A DNA stretch of 64,000 nucleotides, taken from Hylemonella sp. GTDB taxonomy: Bacteria; Pseudomonadota; Gammaproteobacteria; Burkholderiales; Burkholderiaceae_C. This document shows, one piece after another, positions 1-10,012 of the stretch. How positions within the stretch are numbered: position 1 is the stretch's first letter; each line of letters starts with the position of its first letter. The notes beneath the pieces were generated by a model, which searched no databases, was not told the origin of the DNA, and was given only the letters and a program-made list of their open reading frames with translations. The position numbers and the translations under genes are program-made. The stretch is from positions 54,693 through 118,692 of the forward strand of contig JAUYQZ010000036.1 of NCBI GenBank assembly GCA_030695415.1, written 5' to 3'.

Positions 1-587
1 TCAATGATGCGCTTGATGTCGTAGAGCATGAATGCGCTGAAGATGCCGATGGCCAGCATGGAGATCACGATCATGCCGGTGCTGGAGCCGACGAAGACGT
101 TGATGATGCCGCCGACCATCAGCACGATGGCGCCGACCATCAGCCACTTGCCCATGCCGGACAGATCACGCTTGATCACCGTGGCCAGGCTGGCCATGAC
201 GAAGAATACGCCGGCGGTGCCTGCGAAGGCGGTCATCACCAGATCGGATCCGTTCTTGAAGCCCAGCACCATGGCGATCAGGCGCGAGAGCATCAGACCC
301 ATGAAGAAGGTGAAGCCGAGCAGAACCGGCACGCCGGCGGCCGAGTTCTTGGTCTTTTCGATGGCGTAGATGAAGCCGAAGGCGCCACCCAGGAAGACGA
401 TCAGGCCGACGAAGCCGGTCAGGGAGGCGGTGATGCCGGTGGCCACGCCAACCCAGGCGCCCAGCACGGTGGGCAGCAGGCTCAGGGCCAGCAGCCAGTA
501 AGTGTTGCGCAACACCTTGTTGCGCTCGGTGGCCGACAGCACCTGGCCATAGCCGGTCTGCCCGTAGGTTTGAACTTGTTCGCTCAT
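1..587 (-). CDS. Bax inhibitor-1/YccA family membrane protein (3' end truncated by window edge)
   Basis: Reverse-strand translation MSEQVQTYGQTGYGQVLSATERNKVLRNTYWLLALSLLPTVLGAWVG... multi-TM, typical YccA/BI-1; absent from ORF track because it runs off the edge. Confidence 0.85.
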   Translation of the reverse strand, partial: MSEQVQTYGQTGYGQVLSATERNKVLRNTYWLLALSLLPTVLGAWVGVATGITASLTGFVGLIVFLGGAFGFIYAIEKTKNSAAGVPVLLGFTFFMGLMLSRLIAMVLGFKNGSDLVMTAFAGTAGVFFVMASLATVIKRDLSGMGKWLMVGAIVLMVGGIINVFVGSSTGMIVISMLAIGIFSAFMLYDIKRII

Positions 588-777
588 GGGGTCATCTCCT
601 TGTCAATCTGGCAACAGACGTTGGCCAGTTGCGGACATTCTAGGCGGATTCAAGTCGCCGGCTGCAAGCCACCACACACTCTGTGTATTTGTCATGGCAG
701 TTTTGCGCTGTCGGGCCGCAGAAACCCCGGGTTCTGGGGCTATGCTTGCACCTGTCATTTATTTGCCATTTCCCATC

Positions 778-1185
778 ATGCAAACCAAATCCATCCTGCA
801 GCTCGCCGACATCAAGCAGATCGCTGCTGCCGCCGAGGCCGAGGCCCTGAAAAACAACTGGGCCGTCAGCATCTCCATCGTCGACGACGGCGGCCACCTG
901 CTGTGGCTGCAGCGCCTGGACGGCGCCGCTCCCATCTCCGCCCAGATCGCCCCGGCCAAGGCGCACACGGCTGCCATGGGCCGTCGCGAGAGCCGCATCT
1001 ACGAAGAGATGATCAACGGCGGCCGCGTGTCTTTCCTCAGCGCTCCAGGCCTGGACGGCCTGCTCGAAGGCGGCGTGCCGATCATGAAGGACGGCCAGTG
1101 CCTGGGCGCCGTGGGCGTCAGCGGCGTGAAGTCGGTGGAAGACGCGCAGATCGCGCGCGCGGGCATTGCGGCCATTGGCCTGTAA
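778..1185 (+). CDS. GlcG/HbpS-like heme-binding family protein (COG3193)
   Basis: MQTKSILQLADIKQIAAAAEAEALKNNWAVSISIVDDGGHLLWLQRLDGA... GlcG-type; start set internal to ORF 586..1185. Confidence 0.85.
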   Translation: MQTKSILQLADIKQIAAAAEAEALKNNWAVSISIVDDGGHLLWLQRLDGAAPISAQIAPAKAHTAAMGRRESRIYEEMINGGRVSFLSAPGLDGLLEGGVPIMKDGQCLGAVGVSGVKSVEDAQIARAGIAAIGL

Positions 1186-1206
1186 GAGTCCCTCGCCGTC
1201 AGGGGT

Positions 1207-1228
1207 CAGGGGCCCGGCTGGGCCCCTG
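1207..1228. terminator. Hairpin (CAGGGGCCC-ggct-GGGCCCCTG), likely bidirectional terminator between convergent genes
   Basis: Perfect 9-bp inverted repeat between convergent CDS. Confidence 0.6.
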
Positions 1229-1229
1229 T

Positions 1230-1430
1230 TCATTTCGTGAGAATCAGCTTGCCCTGGCGGGTGGCCTGCAGGCGGTAGAGTTCGCCCTTGTGGTGGATCG
1301 TCACGGCCTTGCCACCCTGCAGCAGGGCGGCGCTGTCCAGCGCTTCGTGCGGCAGTGTCCGCTCTGCGGCGGCCCGGTTCGTGGCCCGGTCAACGGGCGC
1401 GACCCGTGGCTGGTGCGGGGAATCGTTCAT
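1230..1430 (-). CDS. hemP: Hemin uptake protein HemP
   Basis: 66 aa, C-terminal ...GGKAVTIHHKGELYRLQATRQGKLILTK typical of HemP. Confidence 0.9.
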   Translation of the reverse strand: MNDSPHQPRVAPVDRATNRAAAERTLPHEALDSAALLQGGKAVTIHHKGELYRLQATRQGKLILTK

Positions 1431-1442
1431 CGGTGCCTGGAT

Positions 1443-1853
1443 TCAGCGCTTCGGCTCGGAGACGAAGCCGATCTTGCGCAGCCCGGCCTGGTGCGCCATG
1501 GCCATGGCCTGCGCCACGCGCTCGTAGCGCACGGCCTTGTCACCATTGATGTGCAGCTCGGGTTGCGGGCTGCGCGCGCCCTCGGCCTGCAGCAGCGCCG
1601 GCAGGGCTTCCTCGCTGACGGGGTTGCCGTTGAGGTAGTAGGCGCCGGCGGCGTCGACCGACAGGCGCAGCGTTTCCGGTTTGATCTCCTCGCGCTGGCT
1701 CGTGGCCTGCGGCAGGTCCACGTTGACGGCGTGCTTCATCACCGGCACGGTGATGATGAAGATGATGAGCAGCACCAGCATGACGTCGACCAGCGGCGTC
1801 ATGTTGATCTCGTTCATCACCTCGTCGGTGTCGTCCTGGGTTCCGAAAGCCAT
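1443..1853 (-). CDS. exbD: Biopolymer transport protein ExbD
   Basis: NEINMTPLVDVMLVLLIIFIITVPV motif. Confidence 0.95.
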   Translation of the reverse strand: MAFGTQDDTDEVMNEINMTPLVDVMLVLLIIFIITVPVMKHAVNVDLPQATSQREEIKPETLRLSVDAAGAYYLNGNPVSEEALPALLQAEGARSPQPELHINGDKAVRYERVAQAMAMAHQAGLRKIGFVSEPKR

Positions 1854-1857
1854 GGCA

Positions 1858-2568
<711 letters not shown>

Positions 2569-2590
2569 AAGAGACTCCGGAAAACAAGGA

Positions 2591-3265
2591 TTATTCGAGG
2601 ACGAAATTGATGGGCACGTTGAACCACATGGCCTCGGCCACGCCGTTGCGCTTGCCCGGTACATAGCGCCAGCTGCGCACCGTGGCCAGCGCGGCCTGGT
2701 CCAGCCGCTCGTAGCCGCTGGAGCTGCGGATCTCGGCCTGCTGGGCCGTGCCGTCCACGCCGATCAGCACACGCACCACCACCTTGCCCTGTTCGCCCAG
2801 GCGGCGGCTCAGCGGCGGGTAGGCTGGCTTGGGGTTGTTCAGATAGGCCGCATCGCTCGCGGGCTGTTCTATGCGTGCCGGTGCCGGCGGGGCCGCTGGC
2901 GCCGCAGCGACGGCGCTCGCCTCGATGGCCGCAGGGGCGGCTACCGCGGGGGCGGCCTGCGCCACGGCGGGCGAAGGCGTCAGGGCGGTCACGGGCTGCG
3001 GCGTCGGCGGTGGCACCTGGGGTTGGGGCGGGGCCGGTTCCGGCTTGCGCGGCGGCGCCGGTGTCTGCGGCCGCTGGGCCTCGGGGGCGGGGGGGCTGAT
3101 GAATTCGCTGAGGATTTCGCCAGGGATGATGACCTCGACGGCGCGGCGCATCAGGCCGCTTTGCAGCGCCCACAGCACGCCCACGTGCAGCAGCACCACG
3201 CTGGCAGCGATGAGCAGGCGTCGGTTCATGGTCGGCTGGAAGTGTGCGGGCTGGGCAAGGTTCAT
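2591..3265 (-). CDS. tonB: Energy transducer TonB
   Basis: N-terminal TM, Pro-rich linker, C-terminal ...NPKPAYPPLSRRLGEQGKVVVRVLIGVDGTAQ... Confidence 0.93.
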   Translation of the reverse strand: MNLAQPAHFQPTMNRRLLIAASVVLLHVGVLWALQSGLMRRAVEVIIPGEILSEFISPPAPEAQRPQTPAPPRKPEPAPPQPQVPPPTPQPVTALTPSPAVAQAAPAVAAPAAIEASAVAAAPAAPPAPARIEQPASDAAYLNNPKPAYPPLSRRLGEQGKVVVRVLIGVDGTAQQAEIRSSSGYERLDQAALATVRSWRYVPGKRNGVAEAMWFNVPINFVLE

Positions 3266-3287
3266 ATTGTCGGGCTTCGTCCGCTGC

Positions 3288-3359
3288 CTACTTCCGGAAG
3301 ATCCAGCCGCTGGCCAGCGTGACCAGCGCGAGGCTGCCGAGGAGGATCAGGGGGGACAT
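3288..3359 (-). CDS. Putative 23-aa single-TM micropeptide MSPLILLGSLALVTLASGWIFRK
   Basis: Short ORF read by eye on the reverse strand, directly downstream of a -10 (TATAAT) and Fur-box-like site, 22 nt before tonB; not in ORF track. Confidence 0.4.
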   Translation of the reverse strand: MSPLILLGSLALVTLASGWIFRK

Positions 3360-3369
3360 GATGCTATCG

Positions 3370-3392
3370 ATTATAAATGAGAATTATTCGTA
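3370..3392 (-). promoter_or_regulatory. Fur-box-like site overlapping promoter of the tonB-exbB-exbD-hemP unit
   Basis: TATAAATGAGAATTATTCGTA; resembles TGATAAT-n-ATTATCA; minus-strand TATAAT at 3375-3370. Confidence 0.6.
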
Positions 3393-3413
3393 TCTGATGG
3401 GTGTGAACACTTT

Positions 3414-4535
3414 TCATGCTGACGGCCAGAGCAGGCCGGTCGGGATCTGCTCCAGCGTCCTGCAGCCGCACAGGGCCATGGCCACTTCGAGTTCGTCGCG
3501 CAGCAGGCGCAGCACGTGGGCCACGCCCAGGGCGCCGGCGTTGGCCAGGCCGTAGACGTAAGGCCGGCCGACGAGGACGGCCGAGGCACCGAGCGCCAGG
3601 GCCTTGAGCACATCGGTGCCGCGCCGGATGCCGCCGTCGACCAGCAAGGGCAGCGTGCCACCCAGCGCGTCGGCAATGCGCGGCAGCACGGCCGCCGTGG
3701 TCGGCGTGGTGTCCAACGTGCGGCCGCCATGGTTGGACACCACCAGACCGGCGACGTTCAGGCCCGCGGCCTGGCGCGCGTCCTCGGGGTGCAGCACGCC
3801 CTTGAGCAGGATGGGCAGGCGCGTCTGCGTCTGCAGCCAGGCCAGGTCATCCCAGGTCGGGGCCCGGCGCAGCAGGCCATCGAAGAGCGCGCTCTGGCCC
3901 GGGGTGAGCCTGGGCCGCGTTGCCGCGGGCAGGCCTTGCAGATTGACGGCGCGCACACCTACCGGCAATGTGAAGCCGGCGCGGCGTTCGCGGTCACGCG
4001 CGCCGTGCACCGGCGCGTCCACGGTGAGCACCAGGGCTTCGTAACCTGCGGTTTCGGCGCGCTGCACCAGTTCACGGGTGCAGCCACGGTCGTCCTGCAG
4101 GTAAAGCTGGAACCAGAGCGGGCCGCGGCTGGCTTCGTCCCGCACCGCCCGGGCCACGGTTTCCAGCGAGACGCTGGCCTGGGTGCTGAGGACCAGGCCG
4201 GCACCGAGTGCGGCAGCGGCGTGGGCGGTGGCGAGTTCGCCGTCCGGGTGCGCCATGCGCTGCAAGGCCACCGGCGCCAGCAGGATGGGGTGGGCCAGGG
4301 GGCGGCCCAGCAGGCGCACGCGCGTGTGGCCGCCGCTCAGGGGCTGCAGCACGCGCGGCAGCAGCTGCAGCGTGTCCCAGCTGCGGCGGTTGGCCGCCAG
4401 CGTGAGTTCGTCGGCCGCGCCGCCGCTGAAATAGGCCCAAGCGTTTTCGTCCAGCCGCGTGCGGGCATGTGCCTCGTGGTCGGCCAGGTTGACGAGCCCG
4501 GCGGGCAGCGTGTCCAGGGAGGGGGGCGAACTCAT
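3414..4535 (-). CDS. FMN-dependent alpha-hydroxy-acid oxidizing protein (lactate oxidase/dehydrogenase family)
   Basis: ...GLVVSNHGGRTLDTTPTT...LLVDGGIRRGTDVLKALALGA... family signature. Confidence 0.9.
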   Translation of the reverse strand: MSSPPSLDTLPAGLVNLADHEAHARTRLDENAWAYFSGGAADELTLAANRRSWDTLQLLPRVLQPLSGGHTRVRLLGRPLAHPILLAPVALQRMAHPDGELATAHAAAALGAGLVLSTQASVSLETVARAVRDEASRGPLWFQLYLQDDRGCTRELVQRAETAGYEALVLTVDAPVHGARDRERRAGFTLPVGVRAVNLQGLPAATRPRLTPGQSALFDGLLRRAPTWDDLAWLQTQTRLPILLKGVLHPEDARQAAGLNVAGLVVSNHGGRTLDTTPTTAAVLPRIADALGGTLPLLVDGGIRRGTDVLKALALGASAVLVGRPYVYGLANAGALGVAHVLRLLRDELEVAMALCGCRTLEQIPTGLLWPSA

Positions 4536-4593
4536 GGAAGTGCCTCCGTGTCGCGCACTGCGGCGCGAGCACCTTCGGGCGGCCGGGCGGTGC

Positions 4594-5277
4594 TCATGTG
4601 TCGGCCCACATGCGCAGCAGGTTGTGGTACGTGCCGGTCAGCGCAGTGGTCTCGGCGCATTCGCCATGCTGCTGGCGCAGGCGCAGCAGGCTCATGTCGA
4701 GATCGTAGAGCAGACGGCGCTGCTCGTCGCTGCGGACCATGCTTTCGATCCAGAAGAAGCAGGCCAGGCGCTGGCCACGCGTGACGGGGCGCACCTGGTG
4801 CAGGCTGGTGCCGGGGTAGAGCACCATGTGGCCGGCTGGCAGCTTGATGGCCTGTTCGCCGTAGGTGTCACTGATACAGAGTTCGCCGCCCTCGTAGTCG
4901 TCGGGCTCGGCCAGGAAGACGGTGCAGGAGACGTCGGTGCGCACGCGCTGGCCCCTGTCGGGCAGGGCGCGGATGGCGTTGTCGATGTGTTTGCCGTAGT
5001 GGTTGGCGTCGCCGCCATAGCGGTTGATGCGTGGCGTGAAGACCTTCTTGGGCAGGGCAGCCGAGAAGAACTGCGGGCTGCGGTCCAGCCCGCGCAGCAC
5101 CATGGCACGGATCTGGCGCGCGGCCTCGCAGTCGTGCGGCAATTGCTCGTTGTTCTTCACCTGCGCGGCCTGAGCGCCGGCGCTGGGCTTGCCGTCGGTC
5201 CAGGGCGCGTCGGCCAGCAATGCGCATGCGTGGCGCAGTTCGCCGGATTCCAGGATGTCGGGGATGTGCAGCAGCAT
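4594..5277 (-). CDS. PKHD-type Fe(II)/2-oxoglutarate hydroxylase (PiuC-like)
   Basis: ...[20 protein letters not shown]...[52 protein letters not shown]... Confidence 0.9.
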   Translation of the reverse strand: MLLHIPDILESGELRHACALLADAPWTDGKPSAGAQAAQVKNNEQLPHDCEAARQIRAMVLRGLDRSPQFFSAALPKKVFTPRINRYGGDANHYGKHIDNAIRALPDRGQRVRTDVSCTVFLAEPDDYEGGELCISDTYGEQAIKLPAGHMVLYPGTSLHQVRPVTRGQRLACFFWIESMVRSDEQRRLLYDLDMSLLRLRQQHGECAETTALTGTYHNLLRMWADT

Positions 5278-5325
5278 GGTCGGTGGCGAGGCCGCGCCCC
5301 GCTGGGGGCTGGCCGGTTCAGGGGT

Positions 5326-7626
5326 TCAGAGCTTGGCGGACAAAGTCACCTGCACGTTGCGGCCCGCACCCGGGATGTAGTGGCCCGAGGTGCCCGAGCC
5401 GTACAGCTGGTCCGCGTAGAGCTTGTTGGTCAGGTTGCTGATGTTGCCCTTGAGGCTGTAGCGTTCGTCAAACTTGTATTCGATCATCAGGTCCAGCGTC
5501 TCGTAGCCCGGGACTTTCCAGCCGGGGTTTCGGTTGGGGGTCTGCTCGCCGCGGAAGTTGATGCCGGCACCGATGCGCAGGGGCTGGGACAGCTGGTAGG
5601 TGTTCCACAGCGTGCCTGAGTAGATGGGGGTGAGCGAGGGTCGCTGTCCCTGGCCCTCGGCGCCCTGGGCGCCCACGTCGATCATGGCGTCGGGCAGCCA
5701 CATGAAGGAGCCGAAGATTTCCCACTTGGGGCGGGGGCGGCCGGTCACGTCGGTCTCGAAGCCGGAAACATGGCGTCGGCCCGACAGCACCGTGATGCCG
5801 GGTTGAAGCGGATCGGTGTTGCGTTCGTTGAACTTGACGGTATGGAACGCGGCCAGGCGGGTCGTGTAGCGCTTGTCGGCCGAGTCCAGCTTGGCGCCGA
5901 GTTCGACGTTGTAGCTCTGCTCCGGCGGCGTATTCGTATTGGCCGCGCCCAGCGAGTAGGCCTCGCCCGAAACGTTGTAGGAGTTGCCAGCCGAGAAGTG
6001 ATACGAGTCCAGGGCGTTGGGCTGGTACAGGGCGCCGATGCGCTGGCTCCAGCCGGCCACCGTCATCTGGTAGCTGCTCACGGTTTCGGGCCCAGGCGCT
6101 GCCGTCGGAATGGCGAAGGCATCGTAGTTGCCGACCAGGTGGTCGTAGCGCAGGCCGGCCAGCAGCTTCCACTTCGGCGCCACCTGCATCAGGTCCTGCA
6201 CGTAGGCCCCCCAGCCTGCGGCGTCATATTGGTTGGTCTTGCGCAGCACCCGCAGGCTCTCGTTGACGTTGGCGCCATCGTCCGGCGTGCCCACCGTGGT
6301 GTTGGGTTTGCTCAGATTCACGCCACCTTGCGCGGCCGTGCGTGCGCCGTAGACGCTGCGGTTCTCCATCGCCAGGTCCACGCCGCTCGTCAGCTCGTGC
6401 TTGTGGCCCAGCGCTTCGAACTTGGTGCTGTAGTCGCTCTGCGCATGCAGGTTGTTCATGTCCTGGATCTTCAACTGCGTGCCGCGCGTGAGCACGGTGT
6501 TCGGGCCGAATGTCGCGAGACTGGCCGCCACGCCACCAGGCTGGCTCGCCGCAGCGGCCAGGCGGACCGTTCCTGCACGCTGGTCTCGCGCGTAGGCGCC
6601 CTTGCGCACCTGGGTCTTGAGTTCACTGCCGTCCTCGAAGCGGTGCAAGTGCGACAGGGTGGCATAGCTGGCCGTGCCCTTGTTGTAGTCGCTGGCCATG
6701 CCGTAGTAGTTGCCCGGATCAATGGGCAGCAGCGTCGTCTCCGAGACCGGCGAGCTGGCGGTCGGGCGGATCCAGGGCATGCCGTAGTTCATGCCGTTGT
6801 TGTTCTCGAGGTGGTAGAAGCCGGCCGAGAACTCATCGCGTTCACCGATGCCCCAGCGGTAAGTGCCGGCGATGCCGGACTTGTCGATGCTGCTGCCGGC
6901 GCCGTTGTTGTCGGCTTTCGTATCCATCACGTTCAGGCGCAGGGCGGCGCTGTCGCCGGTCTTGAGGTTGAAGTCGCCGACCACCCGGCGGTAGTTGTAG
7001 CTCCCGAGCGTGAGGTCGACCTGGTTCTCGTCGATCAGGCGCGGCACCTTGCTGACCTGGTTGACCGCGCCGCCGGTGGACCCACGACCGAACAGCATGG
7101 AGGCCGAGCCGCGAAGCACCTCGATGCGGTCGAGATTGAAGGTGTCGCGGTCGTAGAAGGCGGGGTCGCGCAGGCCGTCGACGAAGACGTCACCCGTGCC
7201 CTGCAGCGAGAAGCCGCGCAGGCGGATGTCTTCTTCGCCGCCTTCGGCCGCCAGGAAGCTGATGCCAGCCGTGTTCTTCAGGGCTTCCTTGAGGGTGTCG
7301 AGGTTTCGGTCGTCGATCAGCTTTTCGGTCACCACGGTCAGCGACTGCGGGATGTCGCGCAGTTGCTGCCGGCCCTTGCCGATGCCGGACTCGGTGGCGC
7401 GGTAGGCGTCCTTGCCTTCCGGCGCTTCGGCCTGCTCCTTGACGATCACGGTGCCCAGCGTCTTGCTGCCGTCGGTTTGCGCCGTCTGGGCCAGGGCGCT
7501 CATGGAGCCCGCCAGCAGCATGACGCCCAACGGCAGCAGCCGGGCTGGCGCCGCAGCGGTCTTGTCGGTAGCGGCGTTCGGCGCAACGGCGCTTGATTTT
7601 TGACGGAATTGTTTGGAAAGGTTCAT
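5326..7626 (-). CDS. TonB-dependent siderophore receptor (catecholate type)
   Basis: Plug ...SLTVVTEKLIDDRNLDTLKEALKNTAGISF... and C-terminal ...GAGRNVQVTLSAKL; start at MNLSKQFRQK. Confidence 0.9.
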   Translation of the reverse strand: MNLSKQFRQKSSAVAPNAATDKTAAAPARLLPLGVMLLAGSMSALAQTAQTDGSKTLGTVIVKEQAEAPEGKDAYRATESGIGKGRQQLRDIPQSLTVVTEKLIDDRNLDTLKEALKNTAGISFLAAEGGEEDIRLRGFSLQGTGDVFVDGLRDPAFYDRDTFNLDRIEVLRGSASMLFGRGSTGGAVNQVSKVPRLIDENQVDLTLGSYNYRRVVGDFNLKTGDSAALRLNVMDTKADNNGAGSSIDKSGIAGTYRWGIGERDEFSAGFYHLENNNGMNYGMPWIRPTASSPVSETTLLPIDPGNYYGMASDYNKGTASYATLSHLHRFEDGSELKTQVRKGAYARDQRAGTVRLAAAASQPGGVAASLATFGPNTVLTRGTQLKIQDMNNLHAQSDYSTKFEALGHKHELTSGVDLAMENRSVYGARTAAQGGVNLSKPNTTVGTPDDGANVNESLRVLRKTNQYDAAGWGAYVQDLMQVAPKWKLLAGLRYDHLVGNYDAFAIPTAAPGPETVSSYQMTVAGWSQRIGALYQPNALDSYHFSAGNSYNVSGEAYSLGAANTNTPPEQSYNVELGAKLDSADKRYTTRLAAFHTVKFNERNTDPLQPGITVLSGRRHVSGFETDVTGRPRPKWEIFGSFMWLPDAMIDVGAQGAEGQGQRPSLTPIYSGTLWNTYQLSQPLRIGAGINFRGEQTPNRNPGWKVPGYETLDLMIEYKFDERYSLKGNISNLTNKLYADQLYGSGTSGHYIPGAGRNVQVTLSAKL

Positions 7627-7710
7627 GGGTGCAGTGCCTTCAGTCATTTCTTGGGGGTTCTGGCTGGCTGCGACCGCGGCGCCTCGGGGCGACAGGTGAT
7701 GGCTTGCTGG

Positions 7711-7726
7711 ATAATGCACGCATTAT
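7711..7726. promoter_or_regulatory. 16-bp palindrome ATAATGC-AC-GCATTAT in promoter region of the siderophore receptor
   Basis: Perfect 7-bp arms with 2-bp spacer. Confidence 0.45.
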
Positions 7727-7728
7727 AT

Positions 7729-7750
7729 ACAAATACAAATCATTCGCATT
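7729..7750. promoter_or_regulatory. Fur-box-like site (AATGCGAATGATTTGTATTT on minus strand)
   Basis: Resembles known Fur operators; upstream of siderophore receptor, overlaps its -35 region. Confidence 0.6.
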
Positions 7751-7954
7751 AAGATTTTAATCAATGAGTCTTTTGGGGTTTTGCGGTCTGGCTGCCGTTG
7801 TCTCGCGAGCGGGGCCGTGGGTGCGGGAATTGGGGCGTTGCCAGCCAGGCGCGGATCGATGCCAGGCCCGCCGGCTGCAGCCCCGGGATACTTGCCTGTC
7901 CGGGCCTGGCCCGCCGTGTGTGACAATTTCGGAAAAAGGGATCGTGATTCACCC

Positions 7955-9991
7955 ATGCATCGGACAAGCCAGCGCAGGGGTTTGCGCAGTCTGCGCCTGC
8001 TGATGCTGGCGCTTGGGGCTGGTATGTTGCTGCCCGTGCGGGCTCAGCCGGCGGCTGGCGCGGGTGATACAACGCTGGCGCCGGTGACCGTCACAGGCCA
8101 GTCCCAGGCGGCCAGCAGCGCCGTCTCGCCCACCAGTGTCCTGAGTGGCGATGAACTGACTCTGCGCTCGCAGTCCACGCTGGGCCAGACGCTGGATGGC
8201 CTGCCCGGGGTGAGCAGCACCTACTTCGGACCCAATGCCAGCAGGCCTGTCATTCGCGGGCTCGATGGAGAGCGCATCCGAGTGCTCAGCAATGGCGCGC
8301 CCACCACCGACCTCTCAGGCCAGAGCTACGACCATGCCGTCCCGCTGGACCCTCTGGTCATGGAGCGGGTCGAGGTGCTGCGCGGGCCTGCCGCGCTGCA
8401 GTACGGTGGCAATGCCGTGGGCGGCGTGGTCAACGTCATCGACAACCGCATCCCGCGTGAGCCGCAGTTTGACGCGGCCGGCGGTATCAGCGGCCGCGCC
8501 GATGGCAGCCTGGCCAGCGGCAACCTCGAGCGCGCCGGCGCCCTCGTGCTGGAGGCGGGCAACGAGCGTTACACCGTGCACGCCGACGTGATGTCGCGCA
8601 ACGCGCAGGACACCTACGTGCCGACTTCGCTGAGCTGTACGCGCGGCGGCGTGACCACCACCGCGCGGCGCCTGTGCAACTCCGCCGCGCAGAGCTCGGG
8701 CGGGGCCCTGGGCGTTTCGCTGTTTGCCGACGACGGCTATCTGGGGCTTTCCGCGACCAGCTACGCCAGTGTGTATGGCACGGTGGCCGAGGATGCCGTG
8801 ACGATCGACATGCAGTCCCGGCGCCTGGCGATCGAGGGTGAGCGGCGCAATCTGCGAGGTCCTTTGCAGTCGCTCAAGGTGCAGGCCAGCCACACCGAGT
8901 ACCGCCACACTGAACTTGACGCGGGCAGCCCGTTGACACAGTTTCGTCGCGACGGCAGCGACCTGCGACTGCAAGGCCGGCACGCCCCGCTGGGTATGTG
9001 GCAGGGTACGCTGGGCCTGCAGTTTGAGCGCAGCCGATACGCTGCGGATGGCAGCACGGTGCTGGCGCCCTTCAGCCGCACCGAGCAGTCGGCGGCCTTC
9101 GTGCAGGAAGAGTTGCCACGCAGCTGGGGGCTGCTGACTTTGGGCGCGCGCCTGGAGTCGGTGCAGGTCGAATCCCTGGGGCATCCGACGGCCACCGGGT
9201 TTTTCGTCGGAGGCCGCAGCTTTCAGCCCTTGAGCTATGCGCTCGGTTCCATGTGGCAGCTGGCGCCGGCCTGGCAGCTCACGGGCAACTTCTCTTCCAC
9301 CCAACGCGCACCGCGTGACTACGAGATGTTTGTCAACGGCTTTCACGTGGCCACCAATACCCAGGACATCGGCAACCCCGATCTGGGCTTGGAGCGAGCG
9401 CGCAACGTGGAACTGGGCGTGAACTGGAAGCGGGGGGCTGAACGCGTTCAGCTGCAGGCCTACGTGCACGAATTCGGCAACTACATCGGACTGATGCTCA
9501 GCGACGCGTCCACCAGTCCGCCCACCTACCGCTACAGCCAGATGCAGGCCCTTTTCCGCGGGCTGGAGGCCAACGCGGATCTGCGCCTGCGCGGCGGTGC
9601 GCAGCGCCTGGATCTGGCACTGCGCTGGGATGTCGTGCAGGCGGACAATCTGAGCACGGGTGAGCCTTTGCCGCGGATCGCGCCCATGCGCCTGGGCGCC
9701 ACACTGGTCCGGACAGGAGGGCCCTGGAGCGCCCGCCTGGGAGCAGACTACCTGGCCGCACAGAACCGCGTGCCCATGGGGCAGCAGTCGACCGGGGGCT
9801 ATACGCTGTGGCACGCTGGCGCCACCTACCGTTTCAAAGTCCGGCGCTCCACGCTGCTCTGGTACGCCCGGCTGGACAATGCCGGCGACACCCTGGCCTA
9901 TTCGGCCAGTTCCATCTTGACGCAGTCCGTTCCCGGTCGCGCGCCCCTGCCAGGGCGCAGCCTGAAGACCGGCCTGCAAATCACCTTCTGA
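7955..9991 (+). CDS. TonB-dependent receptor, ZnuD-like
   Basis: ...ASRPVIRGLDGERIRVLSNGAPTTDLSGQSYDHAVPLDPLVMERVEVLRGPAALQYGGNAVGGVVNVIDNRIP... ZnuD-family plug; signal peptide. Confidence 0.85.
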   Translation: MHRTSQRRGLRSLRLLMLALGAGMLLPVRAQPAAGAGDTTLAPVTVTGQSQAASSAVSPTSVLSGDELTLRSQSTLGQTLDGLPGVSSTYFGPNASRPVIRGLDGERIRVLSNGAPTTDLSGQSYDHAVPLDPLVMERVEVLRGPAALQYGGNAVGGVVNVIDNRIPREPQFDAAGGISGRADGSLASGNLERAGALVLEAGNERYTVHADVMSRNAQDTYVPTSLSCTRGGVTTTARRLCNSAAQSSGGALGVSLFADDGYLGLSATSYASVYGTVAEDAVTIDMQSRRLAIEGERRNLRGPLQSLKVQASHTEYRHTELDAGSPLTQFRRDGSDLRLQGRHAPLGMWQGTLGLQFERSRYAADGSTVLAPFSRTEQSAAFVQEELPRSWGLLTLGARLESVQVESLGHPTATGFFVGGRSFQPLSYALGSMWQLAPAWQLTGNFSSTQRAPRDYEMFVNGFHVATNTQDIGNPDLGLERARNVELGVNWKRGAERVQLQAYVHEFGNYIGLMLSDASTSPPTYRYSQMQALFRGLEANADLRLRGGAQRLDLALRWDVVQADNLSTGEPLPRIAPMRLGATLVRTGGPWSARLGADYLAAQNRVPMGQQSTGGYTLWHAGATYRFKVRRSTLLWYARLDNAGDTLAYSASSILTQSVPGRAPLPGRSLKTGLQITF

Positions 9992-10012
9992 TGCGCCGCC
10001 GCGCTGTGCGGC

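Noticed and set aside
5770-7596. 608-aa ORF antisense to the siderophore receptor
   Set aside because: No recognisable domain, composition typical of antisense shadow
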